Assembly (NCBI GenBank): GCA_030533085.1
Contig: JAUNJZ010000008.1
Location: 1 to 64,000 of the forward strand
DNA: 64,000 bases
Direction of reading: 5' to 3'
From: Synergistaceae bacterium
GTDB taxonomy: Bacteria > Synergistota > Synergistia > Synergistales > Synergistaceae
Shown: piece after piece, positions 1 to 8,929 of the stretch
Position numbering within the stretch: the stretch's first letter is position 1
How the letters are laid out: each line of letters begins with the position of its first letter
The notes under the pieces: generated by a model
What the model saw: only the letters and a program-made list of their open reading frames with translations
Database searches by the model: none
What the model was told of the DNA's origin: nothing
Made by a program: the position numbers and the translations under genes

Positions 1-251
1 GGTGCCTGTTAAGGGCCTCTGGCACCGCTTCTTTCTCGTTTTTCAGTGACGACTACATAAATCAAGATACAACTAATAATTTTAAATTATTTTCATTCTA
101 GCAGGCATTGACATAAAACTCAACGTGCAAATGCGTTGGTTGTCAATATCCGGAGAAAGCATCACAACCTCTTTAGATCGCCCACGTCAGAGGTCAGCTG
201 AAGGTTGATTTATGAGGCGCTACAGTGAAAGCGTCCTTTATGCTATAAATC

Positions 252-281
252 TAAGAAAGCCGGATTTCTCCGGCTTTCTTA
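252..281. terminator. perfect 12-bp stem-loop, possible terminator
   Basis: A perfect inverted repeat (AAGAAAGCCGG, 6-nt loop, CCGGCTTTCTT) lies about 75 nt past the stop of the minus-strand Abi gene. Read in that direction it ends in a short A/T-rich tract, so it may terminate that gene or one arriving from the left. No gene is recognisable in the remaining bases 1-357. Confidence 0.5.
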
Positions 282-357
282 AGTATGCGTCCGCAAACAC
301 ATACCCCCATTAACACTTATAGTGTACAGCAATCCATCAAAAATGCAAGTCCTGCAT

Positions 358-1338
358 TTACAGAAAATTTTTCAACAAATCCATTCTTGATGCTAAATCC
401 GGATGAATCACGATTGAAGCAACATTAACATTTACAGCCTTCCGGTAATCCTCTGTAATTTTTTCGAACTCTCTGGTAAATGCCTTGATTTCAGTCTTTG
501 ACACCTGAAGCAGTTTCATATAGTAGCACGTAAGAATAACATAATCACCTATTGTTTTGAAATTCACATACGGCAATCCAATCTCAATTTTCAAGCACTG
601 CTTCATTGCACTTGAAGGGTCAATATTACGAAATCTTGTGTCAAATACCACAGCATTATGGGCAATGGCATTCCTCAAATCTTTTAGCGTATATATGTAT
701 TTGTAAATCAGCTGTCTATTCGTATCGCTTGAAACGTTGATGCCGAGTCTTTTTGATATATCATCACGCACGTCGTAGGTAAGGCACGATAAAAGATATC
801 CCAAATCTCCCATGGTCATTATTTCAAATAATGCCCAGATTGGAACACCCGAGTAACCAACATTATTGTAAAAATGTGTGATTTTAGGATTATCCTTCTT
901 GTAGGCATACGCCAGGCTTGATTGGATGGAATTTTGTAAATTCAATTTGTTTTGCTGCAATCTTTTCCTTTGTTCCGCAGTGCAGTTCACAGGCGCATTA
1001 TTATAGCTGCTCACAACCTTATCGTACATATCTTGAATGCTTTCGGATTTTGCGTTATCCAATATGCTTTCAAGAGCAATATTTTTCACCGCAGTCTCAA
1101 TATACATCATCTTTCCATAAAACAAAGCTTTCAAAGATGAATCATACTGGATGGTTGCGTAAACCTCATCATAAGACACAAAAGGAAGGCGCTTCTGTGC
1201 GTTCTTAAAAAAACGATATCCTTTATATCCATGAAAATATCCCGTGTTCCTCAGTTGCCGTTTCTGCGAACTACCCGATATCGCTATTCCGTTATCCCGT
1301 AGATGACGCATCAATCCATCAATAGTCTTATAGCTCAT
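358..1338 (-). CDS. Abi-family (AbiD/AbiF-like, Abi_2) protein
   Basis: Protein of 326 residues resembling the Abi_2 family, linked to abortive phage infection and related to HEPN-fold RNases. Near residues 220-240 it has the motif RNAIAH, matching the R-N-x-x-x-H signature of HEPN domains, followed by a DTRF stretch typical of this family. I chose the ATG at 1338 because GGGGGAAGG sits about 8 nt upstream; an ATG 30 nt further upstream has no good ribosome binding site. The gene stands alone on the minus strand with no visible antitoxin partner. The role in phage defence is known only for the family; here it is inferred. Confidence 0.75.
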   Translation of the reverse strand: MSYKTIDGLMRHLRDNGIAISGSSQKRQLRNTGYFHGYKGYRFFKNAQKRLPFVSYDEVYATIQYDSSLKALFYGKMMYIETAVKNIALESILDNAKSESIQDMYDKVVSSYNNAPVNCTAEQRKRLQQNKLNLQNSIQSSLAYAYKKDNPKITHFYNNVGYSGVPIWALFEIMTMGDLGYLLSCLTYDVRDDISKRLGINVSSDTNRQLIYKYIYTLKDLRNAIAHNAVVFDTRFRNIDPSSAMKQCLKIEIGLPYVNFKTIGDYVILTCYYMKLLQVSKTEIKAFTREFEKITEDYRKAVNVNVASIVIHPDLASRMDLLKNFL

Positions 1339-1519
1339 AAAAACCTTCCCCCAGTTATTACAAGCCAATTATATACCCTAATATGCGTGAAAATAATACG
1401 TTTCAAGAATCATAGCAAAATCATGATTCACCTACCATGTGCGTTTCGTTCATACTCCAGAATGTTTATGTAGCGACATTATCACAGACCAATAACAAAA
1501 CCGCCTTTACCCGTTAATC

Positions 1520-1570
1520 TTTCCCTTATTTTATGATAGTATTTAAGGGAAAGCGGAGGGGATTAAGGGA
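1520..1570. promoter_or_regulatory. inverted repeat upstream of fic (candidate operator)
   Basis: TTTCCCTTA (1520-1528) and TAAGGGAAA (1544-1552) form an inverted repeat with a 15-nt spacer that includes an AT-rich TATGATAG stretch. A third copy, TTAAGGGA (1563-1570), lies directly against the ATG. The same 9-mer recurs as an inverted pair just after the gene. A binding site for the Fic protein's own C-terminal winged-helix domain is an inference. Confidence 0.45.
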
Positions 1571-2617
1571 ATGAGAGAATTTAACTACTCAAAGCTCAGA
1601 GAACAAAAATGGGATTCTGATATCCTCGGATATATAGCGGCCATCTACAAGGAAGCCGGTAAACAGGAGCAATACTTAAAGCAGCGTCCGGAAGAGCTGG
1701 AAAAGCTCGTGGAAATTGCAAAGGTGCAAAGCACTGAGGCATCTAATGCAATCGAAGGCATCGTCACTACCGACACACGCATCAAACAGCTTGTGGAAGA
1801 AAAAACAACGCCCAGAAACCGTGACGAACAGGAAATTGCCGGATATCGCGACGTTCTTAATGTCATTCACGAGAGTTTCGACGCCATCCCGATTTCCAGA
1901 AACTATATCTTACAGCTGCATAAAATCCTGTACGGTTACATGAATAACCCAATTGCGGGACAGACAAAAAATGTTCAGAATTATATCAGCAGCATTTACC
2001 CGGATGGCCGTACAGAAATCCTGTTCACTCCGCTCACCCCATTTGAAACGCCGGCGGCACTGGACAGAATTTGCGAAGAATACAACCGCGTCACTGGAAA
2101 CATGGAAGCGGAGCCATTGATTGCAATAGCGGTATTTATTCACGACTTCTTATGTATTCATCCCTTCAATGACGGAAATGGCCGAATGAGTCGATTGCTC
2201 ACGACGCTGCTTCTATACCGAAATGCTTTTTACGTCGGAAAATACATTTCACTGGAAGCGAAAATCGCGCAGACAAAAGAGCTTTATTATGACGCCCTTA
2301 GCCGCTCACAGGACGGATGGCACGAAAGCCGTGAAGATACAATTCCATTCATTAAATATCTGCTCAGTATCATATTGGCGGCATACAAAGACTTTGAAGA
2401 CAGATTCTTAATTGTTGAAACTAAGCTGCCTGCGATCGACATGGTGAGGAAAGCGACGCAGAATAAAATTGGACGCTTTAACAAGCAGGAGATCCGTGAG
2501 CTATGCCCATCCCTGAGCATCAGCTCCATTGAAGGCTCCCTTCGCAAGCTGGTAAAGTCCGGCGAATTAAAACGAGAAGGCGCAGGAAAATCGACCCGCT
2601 ACACTCGGTTGAAATAA
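1571..2617 (+). CDS. Fic family protein (AMPylase-type) with C-terminal winged helix
   Basis: A 348-residue Fic-domain protein. The catalytic loop HPFNDGNGR is intact near residues 198-206, with the His expected to act as base in transferring AMP (or another nucleotide moiety) to a hydroxyl of a target protein. An N-terminal SNAIEG segment near residue 60 matches the class II self-inhibitory helix [S/T]-x-x-x-E-[G/N], so the enzyme is probably autoinhibited. The last 70 residues (around NKQEIRELCPSLS and SIEGSLRKLVKSGELKREG) look like a DNA-binding winged helix, as is common in this subfamily. The ribosome binding site GCGGAGGGG lies about 8 nt upstream. Target unknown. Confidence 0.88.
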   Translation: MREFNYSKLREQKWDSDILGYIAAIYKEAGKQEQYLKQRPEELEKLVEIAKVQSTEASNAIEGIVTTDTRIKQLVEEKTTPRNRDEQEIAGYRDVLNVIHESFDAIPISRNYILQLHKILYGYMNNPIAGQTKNVQNYISSIYPDGRTEILFTPLTPFETPAALDRICEEYNRVTGNMEAEPLIAIAVFIHDFLCIHPFNDGNGRMSRLLTTLLLYRNAFYVGKYISLEAKIAQTKELYYDALSRSQDGWHESREDTIPFIKYLLSIILAAYKDFEDRFLIVETKLPAIDMVRKATQNKIGRFNKQEIRELCPSLSISSIEGSLRKLVKSGELKREGAGKSTRYTRLK

Positions 2618-2620
2618 ATG

Positions 2621-2668
2621 CCCTTAAACAAACACAGATTCCCTTAAAAATACTACGTTTTAAGGGAA
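2621..2668. repeat. inverted TTCCCTTAA/TTAAGGGAA pair downstream of fic
   Basis: CCCTTAA (2621-2627) is followed by TTCCCTTAAAA (2639-2649) and TTTTAAGGGAA (2658-2668), the last two forming a perfect 11-bp inverted repeat with an 8-nt loop. The core is the same 9-mer as upstream of fic. It could be an operator, a weak AT-rich terminator, or the boundary of the inserted gene. Confidence 0.5.
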
Positions 2669-2683
2669 ACAAGAATATTACGG

Positions 2684-2818
2684 GAAGCATACGCCGAGAG
2701 GCGGCCGCTTTTCTTATACCCAAATTTGAAGGGAGTGATCTTCCCTACCTTTGCGGATATTTTCGGAAAAAAAGAGCCATACTCCGCGATAGCAATGAGT
2801 CTGCACGCTTCGACTTAA
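2684..2818 (+). pseudogene. orphan C-terminal gene fragment (unidentified)
   Basis: An open frame of about 45 codons without a start codon or ribosome binding site runs into a TAA at 2816-2818, overlapping the tail of the convergent LysR gene. Its translation (containing RRPLFLYPNLKGVIFPTF and ADIFGKKEPYSAIAMSLHAS) reads like a real protein C-terminus rather than random sequence. I do not recognise the family. It is probably the 3' stub of a gene whose 5' part was removed when the fic region arrived. Confidence 0.3.
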
Positions 2819-3699
2819 ATTTCCTTTTTCAATCCGCTTTTCAACGCATCGAGCAGCCTTTCAGTCATTGGAGTAAATATCTGATATTTTTTCCAGATCA
2901 CATACATTTTTGTTTCCAGCGTCGGATACAATGGGCGGAAACAAAGGCCGCTTTTTTCGTTAGCGTCCGCAAGATTTTCAAATGTAAGCATATACCCCAG
3001 CCCCTCTCTTACAAACACAGAACCGTTGTAAAACAGATTTGTCGAGCCGGAAACATTAAGCGTATCCGCAATCTCTCCGCACCAACGGGGAATATCCACG
3101 CGCAGCGACTGCATGGAGCATATCAAATCAAGGCCGAACAAATCCTCTGCGAGGATATGTTCCTTTTCCGCAAGAGGGCTGTCGCATTTCATTAAAAGCC
3201 CCCATTTATCCGCTCCCGGCATTTCCAGATAATTGTATCTGGATAGATCTGGCGGTTCTACAATTACCGCCAAGTCAAAAAGTCCCTTATCAAGTTTTTC
3301 CGTCACCTGTTCCGTGTTGCCGCTTGTAAGATGGTACTTTAATAACGGATACCTTTCCTTCAATTTCTTGATGCACTCCGCAAGATATCTGATCTGATAG
3401 GACTCCGCACAGCCGATATAAATCTCGCCTGTCGAGTCATCGTCAAGAGCCTCAAATTCCCTGGCAGTCTTTTCCATCATGTCAAGAATATCCTCCGCGC
3501 GCTTGCGCAGCAGCATTCCTTCACTTGTCAGGCTGACGCTGCTGCTTCCACGGCGAAAGAGCTTTTTCCCAAGCTCTTCCTCAAGGTCTTTCATTTGCTT
3601 GGATAGGGTCGGCTGGGAAACATGGAGCGTTTCCGCCGCTCTCGTCATGTTTCCCTCTCTCGCAATTTCCAAAAAATAACGAAGCATACGAAATTCCAT
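2815..3699 (-). CDS. LysR-family transcriptional regulator
   Basis: A 294-residue LysR regulator. The N-terminal helix-turn-helix is clear (residues 3-60, including MTRAAETLHVSQPTLSKQMK and a LGKKLFRR wing), and the remainder fits the periplasmic-binding-protein-like effector domain. The start at 3699 is preceded by AGAGGGGGC about 8 nt upstream; an ATG 39 nt earlier lacks a site. It is divergent from the small protein, flavodoxin and hydrolase genes (3840-5790), with a 140-bp gap, the usual LysR layout, so it probably controls them. The effector is unknown. Confidence 0.92.
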   Translation of the reverse strand: MEFRMLRYFLEIAREGNMTRAAETLHVSQPTLSKQMKDLEEELGKKLFRRGSSSVSLTSEGMLLRKRAEDILDMMEKTAREFEALDDDSTGEIYIGCAESYQIRYLAECIKKLKERYPLLKYHLTSGNTEQVTEKLDKGLFDLAVIVEPPDLSRYNYLEMPGADKWGLLMKCDSPLAEKEHILAEDLFGLDLICSMQSLRVDIPRWCGEIADTLNVSGSTNLFYNGSVFVREGLGYMLTFENLADANEKSGLCFRPLYPTLETKMYVIWKKYQIFTPMTERLLDALKSGLKKEI

Positions 3700-3839
3700 C
3701 TTGAAGCCCCCTCTCATTCTGATTTTTTCTACACACATTATACATGTCGTGATATTCTATTCAAGAATAACATGATATAAATTTTGAATATTAGACATAT
3801 CATCAGCGCCATGTAAAAATTAGCGCAGGAGGTGAACGA

Positions 3840-4088
3840 ATGGCTGAAGCAAACGACAGAGTATCTATCTTCAATCAAAATTTAATCGACGCGGGCTGTG
3901 ACGAACAAACCATAGCCAAATGTATGCAGATGGTAGAAAGCGAGCGGTATTCCGGATTGCTTCCCTTACTTTCACAACACAGGAAAACTTTGCTTGCGGC
4001 GGTACATTCAGGGCAGAAACAGATAGATTGCCTTGATTATCTCGTTTATCAAATTCAAAAAAACAGGAGGACTAACTTACAGACATGA
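3840..4088 (+). CDS. small conserved hypothetical protein upstream of a flavodoxin
   Basis: An 82-residue, mostly helical protein with a strong ribosome binding site (GCAGGAGGTG, 6 nt upstream). Its stop overlaps the start of the flavodoxin-like gene by 4 nt (ATGA at 4085-4088), so the two are translationally coupled. It contains two Cys (in DAGCDEQ and AKCMQM) and a third in IDCLDY, but no motif I can assign. Small proteins of this appearance accompany flavodoxin-like reductases in other anaerobes, from memory; function unknown. Confidence 0.7.
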   Translation: MAEANDRVSIFNQNLIDAGCDEQTIAKCMQMVESERYSGLLPLLSQHRKTLLAAVHSGQKQIDCLDYLVYQIQKNRRTNLQT

Positions 4089-4618
4089 ATATTTTGGTGT
4101 TAAATGGCAGTCCCAGACCCAACGGAAATACTGCGAATATGATTTCCGCCTTTCGCGCCGGAGCCGAGGGGGCAGGACAGCATGTTGATGTTGTGGATAT
4201 CTGCAAGAAGAAGATTGCCGGCTGCTTGGCCTGCGAGCACTGCCACACAAAAGGAAATGGTTCGTGCGTCCAGAAAGATGATATGCAGGAGGTTTATGCG
4301 CTTCTTAAGAATGCCGAGATGTTAGTGATCGCCTCTCCCATTTATTATCACGGCATATCCGGCCAGCTCAAGTGCTGCATTGACAGATTCTATTCCGCAG
4401 CCTATCCGGCCAAGCCGGCAAAGCTGAAAAAGGCCGCTATGATTTTAAGTTCGGGCGACGCCAATATGTATGATGGGGCGCTGTTTTCCTTTAAGGGAGA
4501 TTTCCTGGATTATCTGGGACTTGCAAACATGGGCGTATATACGGCGCACGGCAGCGAAAACGATTCTCCTAAAAAGCTTGAGGAGCTTAAGGCATTTGGC
4601 GCGTCGCTTAAAGACTAA
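4085..4618 (+). CDS. flavodoxin-fold NAD(P)H-dependent FMN reductase / iron-sulfur flavoprotein-like
   Basis: A 177-residue flavodoxin-fold protein. The FMN phosphate loop is visible at residues 5-16 (LNGSPRPNGNTA), and the second flavin loop is the SPIYYHGISGQLK region near residue 82. A Cys cluster GCLACEHCHTKGNGSC (about residues 43-58) resembles the cluster of Isf-like flavoproteins, which bind [4Fe-4S]; in many reductases of this group the Cys are only partly conserved, so a cluster is possible but unproven. It probably passes electrons from NAD(P)H or ferredoxin to small oxidants. It is coupled to the upstream 82-residue protein and followed after 83 nt by a secreted hydrolase. Confidence 0.85.
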   Translation: MNILVLNGSPRPNGNTANMISAFRAGAEGAGQHVDVVDICKKKIAGCLACEHCHTKGNGSCVQKDDMQEVYALLKNAEMLVIASPIYYHGISGQLKCCIDRFYSAAYPAKPAKLKKAAMILSSGDANMYDGALFSFKGDFLDYLGLANMGVYTAHGSENDSPKKLEELKAFGASLKD

Positions 4619-4701
4619 TGAGATTTCTGATAGCGCGAATGAATTTTTACCGCTGTACAATCGGGGCAATGCCCCATATTAAAAAATGAGGAGGAATTTT
4701 T

Positions 4702-5790
4702 ATGAAGAAGATTGGAAGAATTACCCTTTTTGCGCTGCTGGCGCTCTTTGTAGCCGGAGCCGCGCAGGCGGCCTTTGCGGAAAGCTCGCAGAGTCAGATT
4801 AAAAAGGCAAAGCTGAAGCTGACTGCGGAGTGGGACAAAACATTCCCGCAAAGTGAAAAGGTCGCGCACAGCAAGGTAACTTTTGTCAACCGTTTCGGCA
4901 TAACCCTTGCCGCCGATATGTATGTACCAAAAGGCGCAAAGAGCGGACTTCCTGCCATTGCAATATGCGGCCCCTTCGGCGCGGTGAAGGAACAGAGTTC
5001 CGGCCTGTACGCGCAGAAGCTGGCTGAGCTGGGCTATCTGACGATTGCCTTTGATCCGTCTTTCACAGGCGAAAGCGGCGGCACTCCGCGCAACGTTTCT
5101 GCGCCTGACATCAATACGGAAGATTTTCAGGCCGCGGTCGATTTCCTGTGCGATAATAAACTCGTGGATAAGAACAGGATCGGCATTCTGGGAATCTGCG
5201 GCTGGGGCGGTATTGCCCTCAACGCGGCCGCTATCGACACACGCGTTAAGGCCACAGTAGCCTCCACAATGTACGACATGACGAGAGTAAATTCCCGCGG
5301 CTATTTCGACAGCCTGGACGAGGAGGGACGTTATGCGGCAAGAGAAGCAATGAACGCACAGCGCGTTGAAGATTACAAAAACGGCAGTTATAAGCGCGCC
5401 GGCGGCGTAGTTGACCCCCTGCCGGAAGATGCGCCGTTCTTTGTTAAGGACTATTACAGCTACTACAAAACCAGCCGAGGCTATCATCCGCGCTCGCTCA
5501 ACAGCAACGAGGGATGGAACGCGACATCGGGCCTTTCATGGATGAACGCAAGATTTCTGCAATTCTCGAACGAGATCCGCAGCGCCGTATTGGTCATCCA
5601 CGGCGAAAAAGCGCACTCCTGCTATTTCAGCAGAGATGCTTACGAGAATATGACAAAAGACAGCAAATATGCGGGCAACAAGCAGCTTGTAATTATCCCG
5701 GGCGCCGTCCACACAGACCTGTACGACAAGCTCGATGTGATACCCTTTGCCCGGATCGATGAGTTCTACAAAGAAAATCTCAAAAAGTAA
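4702..5790 (+). CDS. secreted alpha/beta hydrolase with Cys nucleophile (dienelactone-hydrolase-like)
   Basis: A 362-residue protein with a clear Sec signal peptide (Lys-Lys, hydrophobic core, AFA/ES cleavage near residue 26). The nucleophile elbow is GICGWGG (about residues 155-161), so Cys replaces Ser as in dienelactone hydrolases. A late HTDLYD segment (about residue 338) supplies the likely catalytic His. The ribosome binding site GAGGAGG precedes the ATG. It follows the flavodoxin-like gene and may be in the same LysR-controlled unit. Substrate unknown. A weak CCGCTT/AAGCGG hairpin at 5794-5809 without a T-tract follows the stop. Confidence 0.85.
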   Translation: MKKIGRITLFALLALFVAGAAQAAFAESSQSQIKKAKLKLTAEWDKTFPQSEKVAHSKVTFVNRFGITLAADMYVPKGAKSGLPAIAICGPFGAVKEQSSGLYAQKLAELGYLTIAFDPSFTGESGGTPRNVSAPDINTEDFQAAVDFLCDNKLVDKNRIGILGICGWGGIALNAAAIDTRVKATVASTMYDMTRVNSRGYFDSLDEEGRYAAREAMNAQRVEDYKNGSYKRAGGVVDPLPEDAPFFVKDYYSYYKTSRGYHPRSLNSNEGWNATSGLSWMNARFLQFSNEIRSAVLVIHGEKAHSCYFSRDAYENMTKDSKYAGNKQLVIIPGAVHTDLYDKLDVIPFARIDEFYKENLKK

Positions 5791-5919
5791 AGCCCCGCTT
5801 TCAGAAGCGGCCGGATTCTTCTGGTAATAGCTTTAAGCAGCAAATAGTGCCCTTCGAGGATTATTCCTCTGAGGGCATTGTTGTAAATTTCGGACTGAGA
5901 GCCCCGCCAATCACGGACA

Positions 5920-6108
5920 AAAGCCCTATTTGGCGAGCTGCCGGGCATTCATCAGATGAAGTGGGACGAGAGGCGCATCGTGCAGTATCTGACAGATATT
6001 TACAATTCCGTCTTGCTCAAGACGGCGATGCCTTTCGTCAGCTTCACCAGCTTTTCATTGCGCTTTGCGGCGCTTCGGCCCAATTTGTTGCTGTTATTGT
6101 ATTTATAA
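5920..6108 (+). pseudogene. remnant of an AAA_14/DUF4143-type ATPase gene
   Basis: In one frame this stretch encodes GELPGIHQMKWDE, then QYLTDIYNSVLLK, which closely matches the middle region (GxPGxHQ ... YLxDIYNSVLLKD) of the common AAA_14 plus DUF4143 ATP-binding proteins. After LLK the similarity ends and the frame closes at 6106-6108. There is no start codon and neither end of the gene is present, so it is a decayed fragment. Bases 6109-6461 hold no gene I can support. Confidence 0.55.
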
Positions 6109-6461
6109 ATTAAAGCTTAATTTACAGTGTGCGTTACCGCAGCGGATGTTTTGCGGCTTACTTTGTTCATATTTCATAGAGTCTTGTTTGTAAAGAGTTA
6201 GGATCAATAGCAAAATATAATGCCAGCTATCGTTTTTCTCGATAAATTTTAAATCCAACAATCAACCCCCAAAAGGGCCGGCGGTGAAAGTGCCGTCCAC
6301 AAGCTGTTTCGCGCGATTGGCTCAATCTGCTATAACTAAAACTATCAGTTGATTCGATAGCTTCTATTGACTTTTGGTATTTTTATAATAGAAAAGCCTG
6401 ATGTATAGTCTGCCGGGGGTTAAAAGAGCAACAAACAGATCGAAGAAAGGAGAAAAAAACA

Positions 6462-7268
6462 ATGGTCAATGTAGCAGCAATTCAGATGGATGTCTGGGAG
6501 GACATGGAGTCAAACTATCAGCGTTCGTTGGCGTTCATGGAACAAGCAGCGGCACGAGGCGCGCAGGTGACGGCGTTTCCTGAAGGACACCTTTCGAGGT
6601 ATATCGCCCAGTACCCGGGGCTTGACGCCCAAAAGTATGCAATCACTATGGATCATCCGTATATCAAGGGCTTCTGTGATGCGGCAAAAAAGTTACATAT
6701 GATTACCAGTATCTCGCCGTCCCTCCTTATCGACGGAAAAATCTATTCTTCAAACGTTCTCATATCAGAAGAGGGAGAGATACTAGCGTCAGTCGCAAAG
6801 AATCACATAGTGCGCACGGAACATTTCTACGAGCAGGATTACTACACTCCCGGAAACGACGGCTTCCAGGTCGTCAACACTTCAGTGGGAAGGATTGGTA
6901 TAGTCGTCTGCTATGACAGGCATTATCCTGAAAGCTACCGTACATGCGCATTGAAGAACGCCGACTTCGTGATAACGCCGGCGGGGAACGAGAAGGCGGA
7001 ACCTGCGGATATCTTTGAATGGGAGATCCGCATCAATGCATTTGCAAACAGTATGTACATCCTTATGGTGAACAGAACTGGACTTGAGGGGCAGATGGAT
7101 TTCTGCGGACGGTCAATATTTGCCAGTCCAAGAGGGTTCGTTGTAAGCCAGGCTGACGACACGGAACAGATATTGATGGCTCAGCTCGATCTCGACAAAA
7201 TCGACGAGATACGCACAAATGCAAATTACATGAAGCTGCGCAGACCTGAGGTATTCGAACTGGGATAA
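6462..7268 (+). CDS. carbon-nitrogen hydrolase (nitrilase superfamily amidase)
   Basis: A 268-residue member of the nitrilase superfamily with the complete catalytic triad: Glu in FPEGH (about residue 42), Lys in VAKNHIVRTE (about residue 112) and Cys in VVCYDRHYPES (about residue 148). The CYDRHYPES box is typical of the N-carbamoyl-amine and beta-ureidopropionase branch, so a linear amide or carbamoyl amino acid is the likely substrate. The ribosome binding site GAAAGGAG is 9 nt upstream. The following gene is an amino-acid:cation symporter, so the pair may import and hydrolyse an amidated amino acid. Exact substrate not determinable. Confidence 0.88.
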   Translation: MVNVAAIQMDVWEDMESNYQRSLAFMEQAAARGAQVTAFPEGHLSRYIAQYPGLDAQKYAITMDHPYIKGFCDAAKKLHMITSISPSLLIDGKIYSSNVLISEEGEILASVAKNHIVRTEHFYEQDYYTPGNDGFQVVNTSVGRIGIVVCYDRHYPESYRTCALKNADFVITPAGNEKAEPADIFEWEIRINAFANSMYILMVNRTGLEGQMDFCGRSIFASPRGFVVSQADDTEQILMAQLDLDKIDEIRTNANYMKLRRPEVFELG

Positions 7269-7368
7269 ACAGACAGGAAAGGTGCAGCGGCGATAATTGC
7301 TATATTTAAAGAAAGATGAAACATGCAAAGACTGAATTCGCAAGGAAATTGCGGGAAAGGAAATAGTC

Positions 7369-8803
7369 ATGGAGTTTATGAATACGCTGACGGTCGCCCT
7401 TGACAATCTGAACGGCATTCTGTACGGATATATTCTCGTATATCTGCTGCTTGCCGCAGGCATCTTCTTTACCTTCCGGTCAGGATTTACTCAGTTGAAG
7501 CATTTCAAGGAGTCCTGTGGGCTGTTGTTCCAAAAGACGAACAACAAGGAAGCCACATCCGGATTCCAGGCTGTGATGGTGTCGCTTGCGTCCAGGGTCG
7601 GAGTAGGAACTATCGCCGGAGTCGCGACTGCATTAGCGGCTGGCGGGCCGGGCGCAGTGTTCTGGATGTGGATCACCGCGATCTTTGGCGGGGCCACGTC
7701 GCTGGTTGAAAGCACGATGGCTCAGGTGTACAAGCAGAAGACGGGCGCTCACAAGTTTCGCGGAGGCCCTGCATATTACATGCAGAAAGTGTTCAAGTCC
7801 AGAGGGGCCGGTCATTTTCTCAATCGGCCTTCTTGGAACGTACGCCTACGGTTCCCAGGCGCTTCAGGCCAATCTGATCACCAGTTCCCTTCAGCACTAC
7901 GTCGGGAATAGCATGATGACAAACATGCTCATCGGGCTGATTCTCGCCTCACTGACAGCATACGCAATTTCCGGAGGCCAGAAGCATGTTGCGAAGCTCA
8001 CAACGGTGCTTGTTCCATTGATGGGCGGCGTGTACATAATATTCACAATTATGATCATCATTAAGAACATAGGCAATATTCCCGGCGTTTTTGCAAACAT
8101 TTTCACCAACGCCTTCGATTTCAAGACAATTTTGGGCGGAGTCTCCGGTTCTGCGCTTATGTGGGGCGTCAAGAGAGGACTCTTCTCCAACGAGGCAGGT
8201 ATGGGATCGGCGCCAAATGCTTCGGCGACTGTTGAAACGACGCATCCTGTGAAGCAAGGGCTTGTTGAGATGCTCGCGGTCTATATCGGAACGATAATCC
8301 TTTGCTCCTGCACGGCGCTCATGGTGCTGAGTACCGGCGTCGAGACGGCTGGAATATCGGCGCTGCCGCTCGTACAAGCTGCCGTCGCAAAGGATTTCGG
8401 ACAGTTTGGGGTCGCGGTGATCTCCTTCTCGGTGTTCATGTTCGCGTTCAGCACGATAATAGGCAACTACTATTACACTGAACCAAACGTTGAGTACCTC
8501 ATTCAGCGCAAAACCGATTTCAAACTCTTCCGCGTGACGATAGTGGCGTTTGTTTTCCTCGGCAGCGTCATCAACACGTCGCTCGCGTGGAGCATAGCAG
8601 ACTTTTTCATCTTTATCATGACAGTAATCAATGTGCCAACCATATTGATTCTCACCAAGAAGTTCCTTCGTGTCATGGAAAATTATGAAAAACAGCAGAA
8701 GGAAGGCAAGGACCCTGTCTTCTACGCCTCCGATGTAGACATCGACGACACGGATTACTGGAAAGACAGTGATCGGACCGAAATTGCAAGCCTCGTGAAG
8801 TAG
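7369..8803 (+). pseudogene. alanine/glycine:cation symporter (AGCS family), frameshifted
   Basis: The two halves of an AGCS sodium/amino-acid symporter lie in different frames. The first frame gives the N-terminal helices through GGPAYYMQKVFKSRG. From about base 7807 the protein continues one frame over (VIFSIGLLGTYAYGSQALQA to the C-terminus at 8803). Removing one G from the GGGG run at 7804-7807 restores a single protein of about 478 residues, a normal length for the family. Either the gene is broken, it switches by slippage, or the base is a sequencing error. It lies 100 nt after the amidase gene and its own terminator follows at 8864. Confidence 0.8.
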
Positions 8804-8863
8804 CGGACTGCCGATAAAATCCGCATGAGGCGGAGCAGTACATCAGGGAACCACAAGCTGACC

Positions 8864-8898
8864 AACCCGGCTGACCAATGCGTCTTGCCGGGTTTTTT
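8864..8898 (+). terminator. Rho-independent terminator of the symporter gene
   Basis: AACCCGGC (8864-8871) pairs with GCCGGGTT (8887-8894), followed by a run of six T (8893-8898). It falls 60 nt after the symporter stop. Confidence 0.8.
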
Positions 8899-8929
8899 CA
8901 AGTACGTGATCTTCTTGCAGGAGGAAAAG

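Noticed and set aside
1-26. GGTGCC...GGCACC short inverted repeat at the window edge
   Set aside because: Only six pairs with a 14-nt loop and no associated gene; could be chance or part of an element cut by the window.
6114-6461. Promoter before the nitrilase gene (TTGACT ... TATAAT)
   Set aside because: The spacing between boxes is about 11 nt, too short for sigma-70, so I did not list it.
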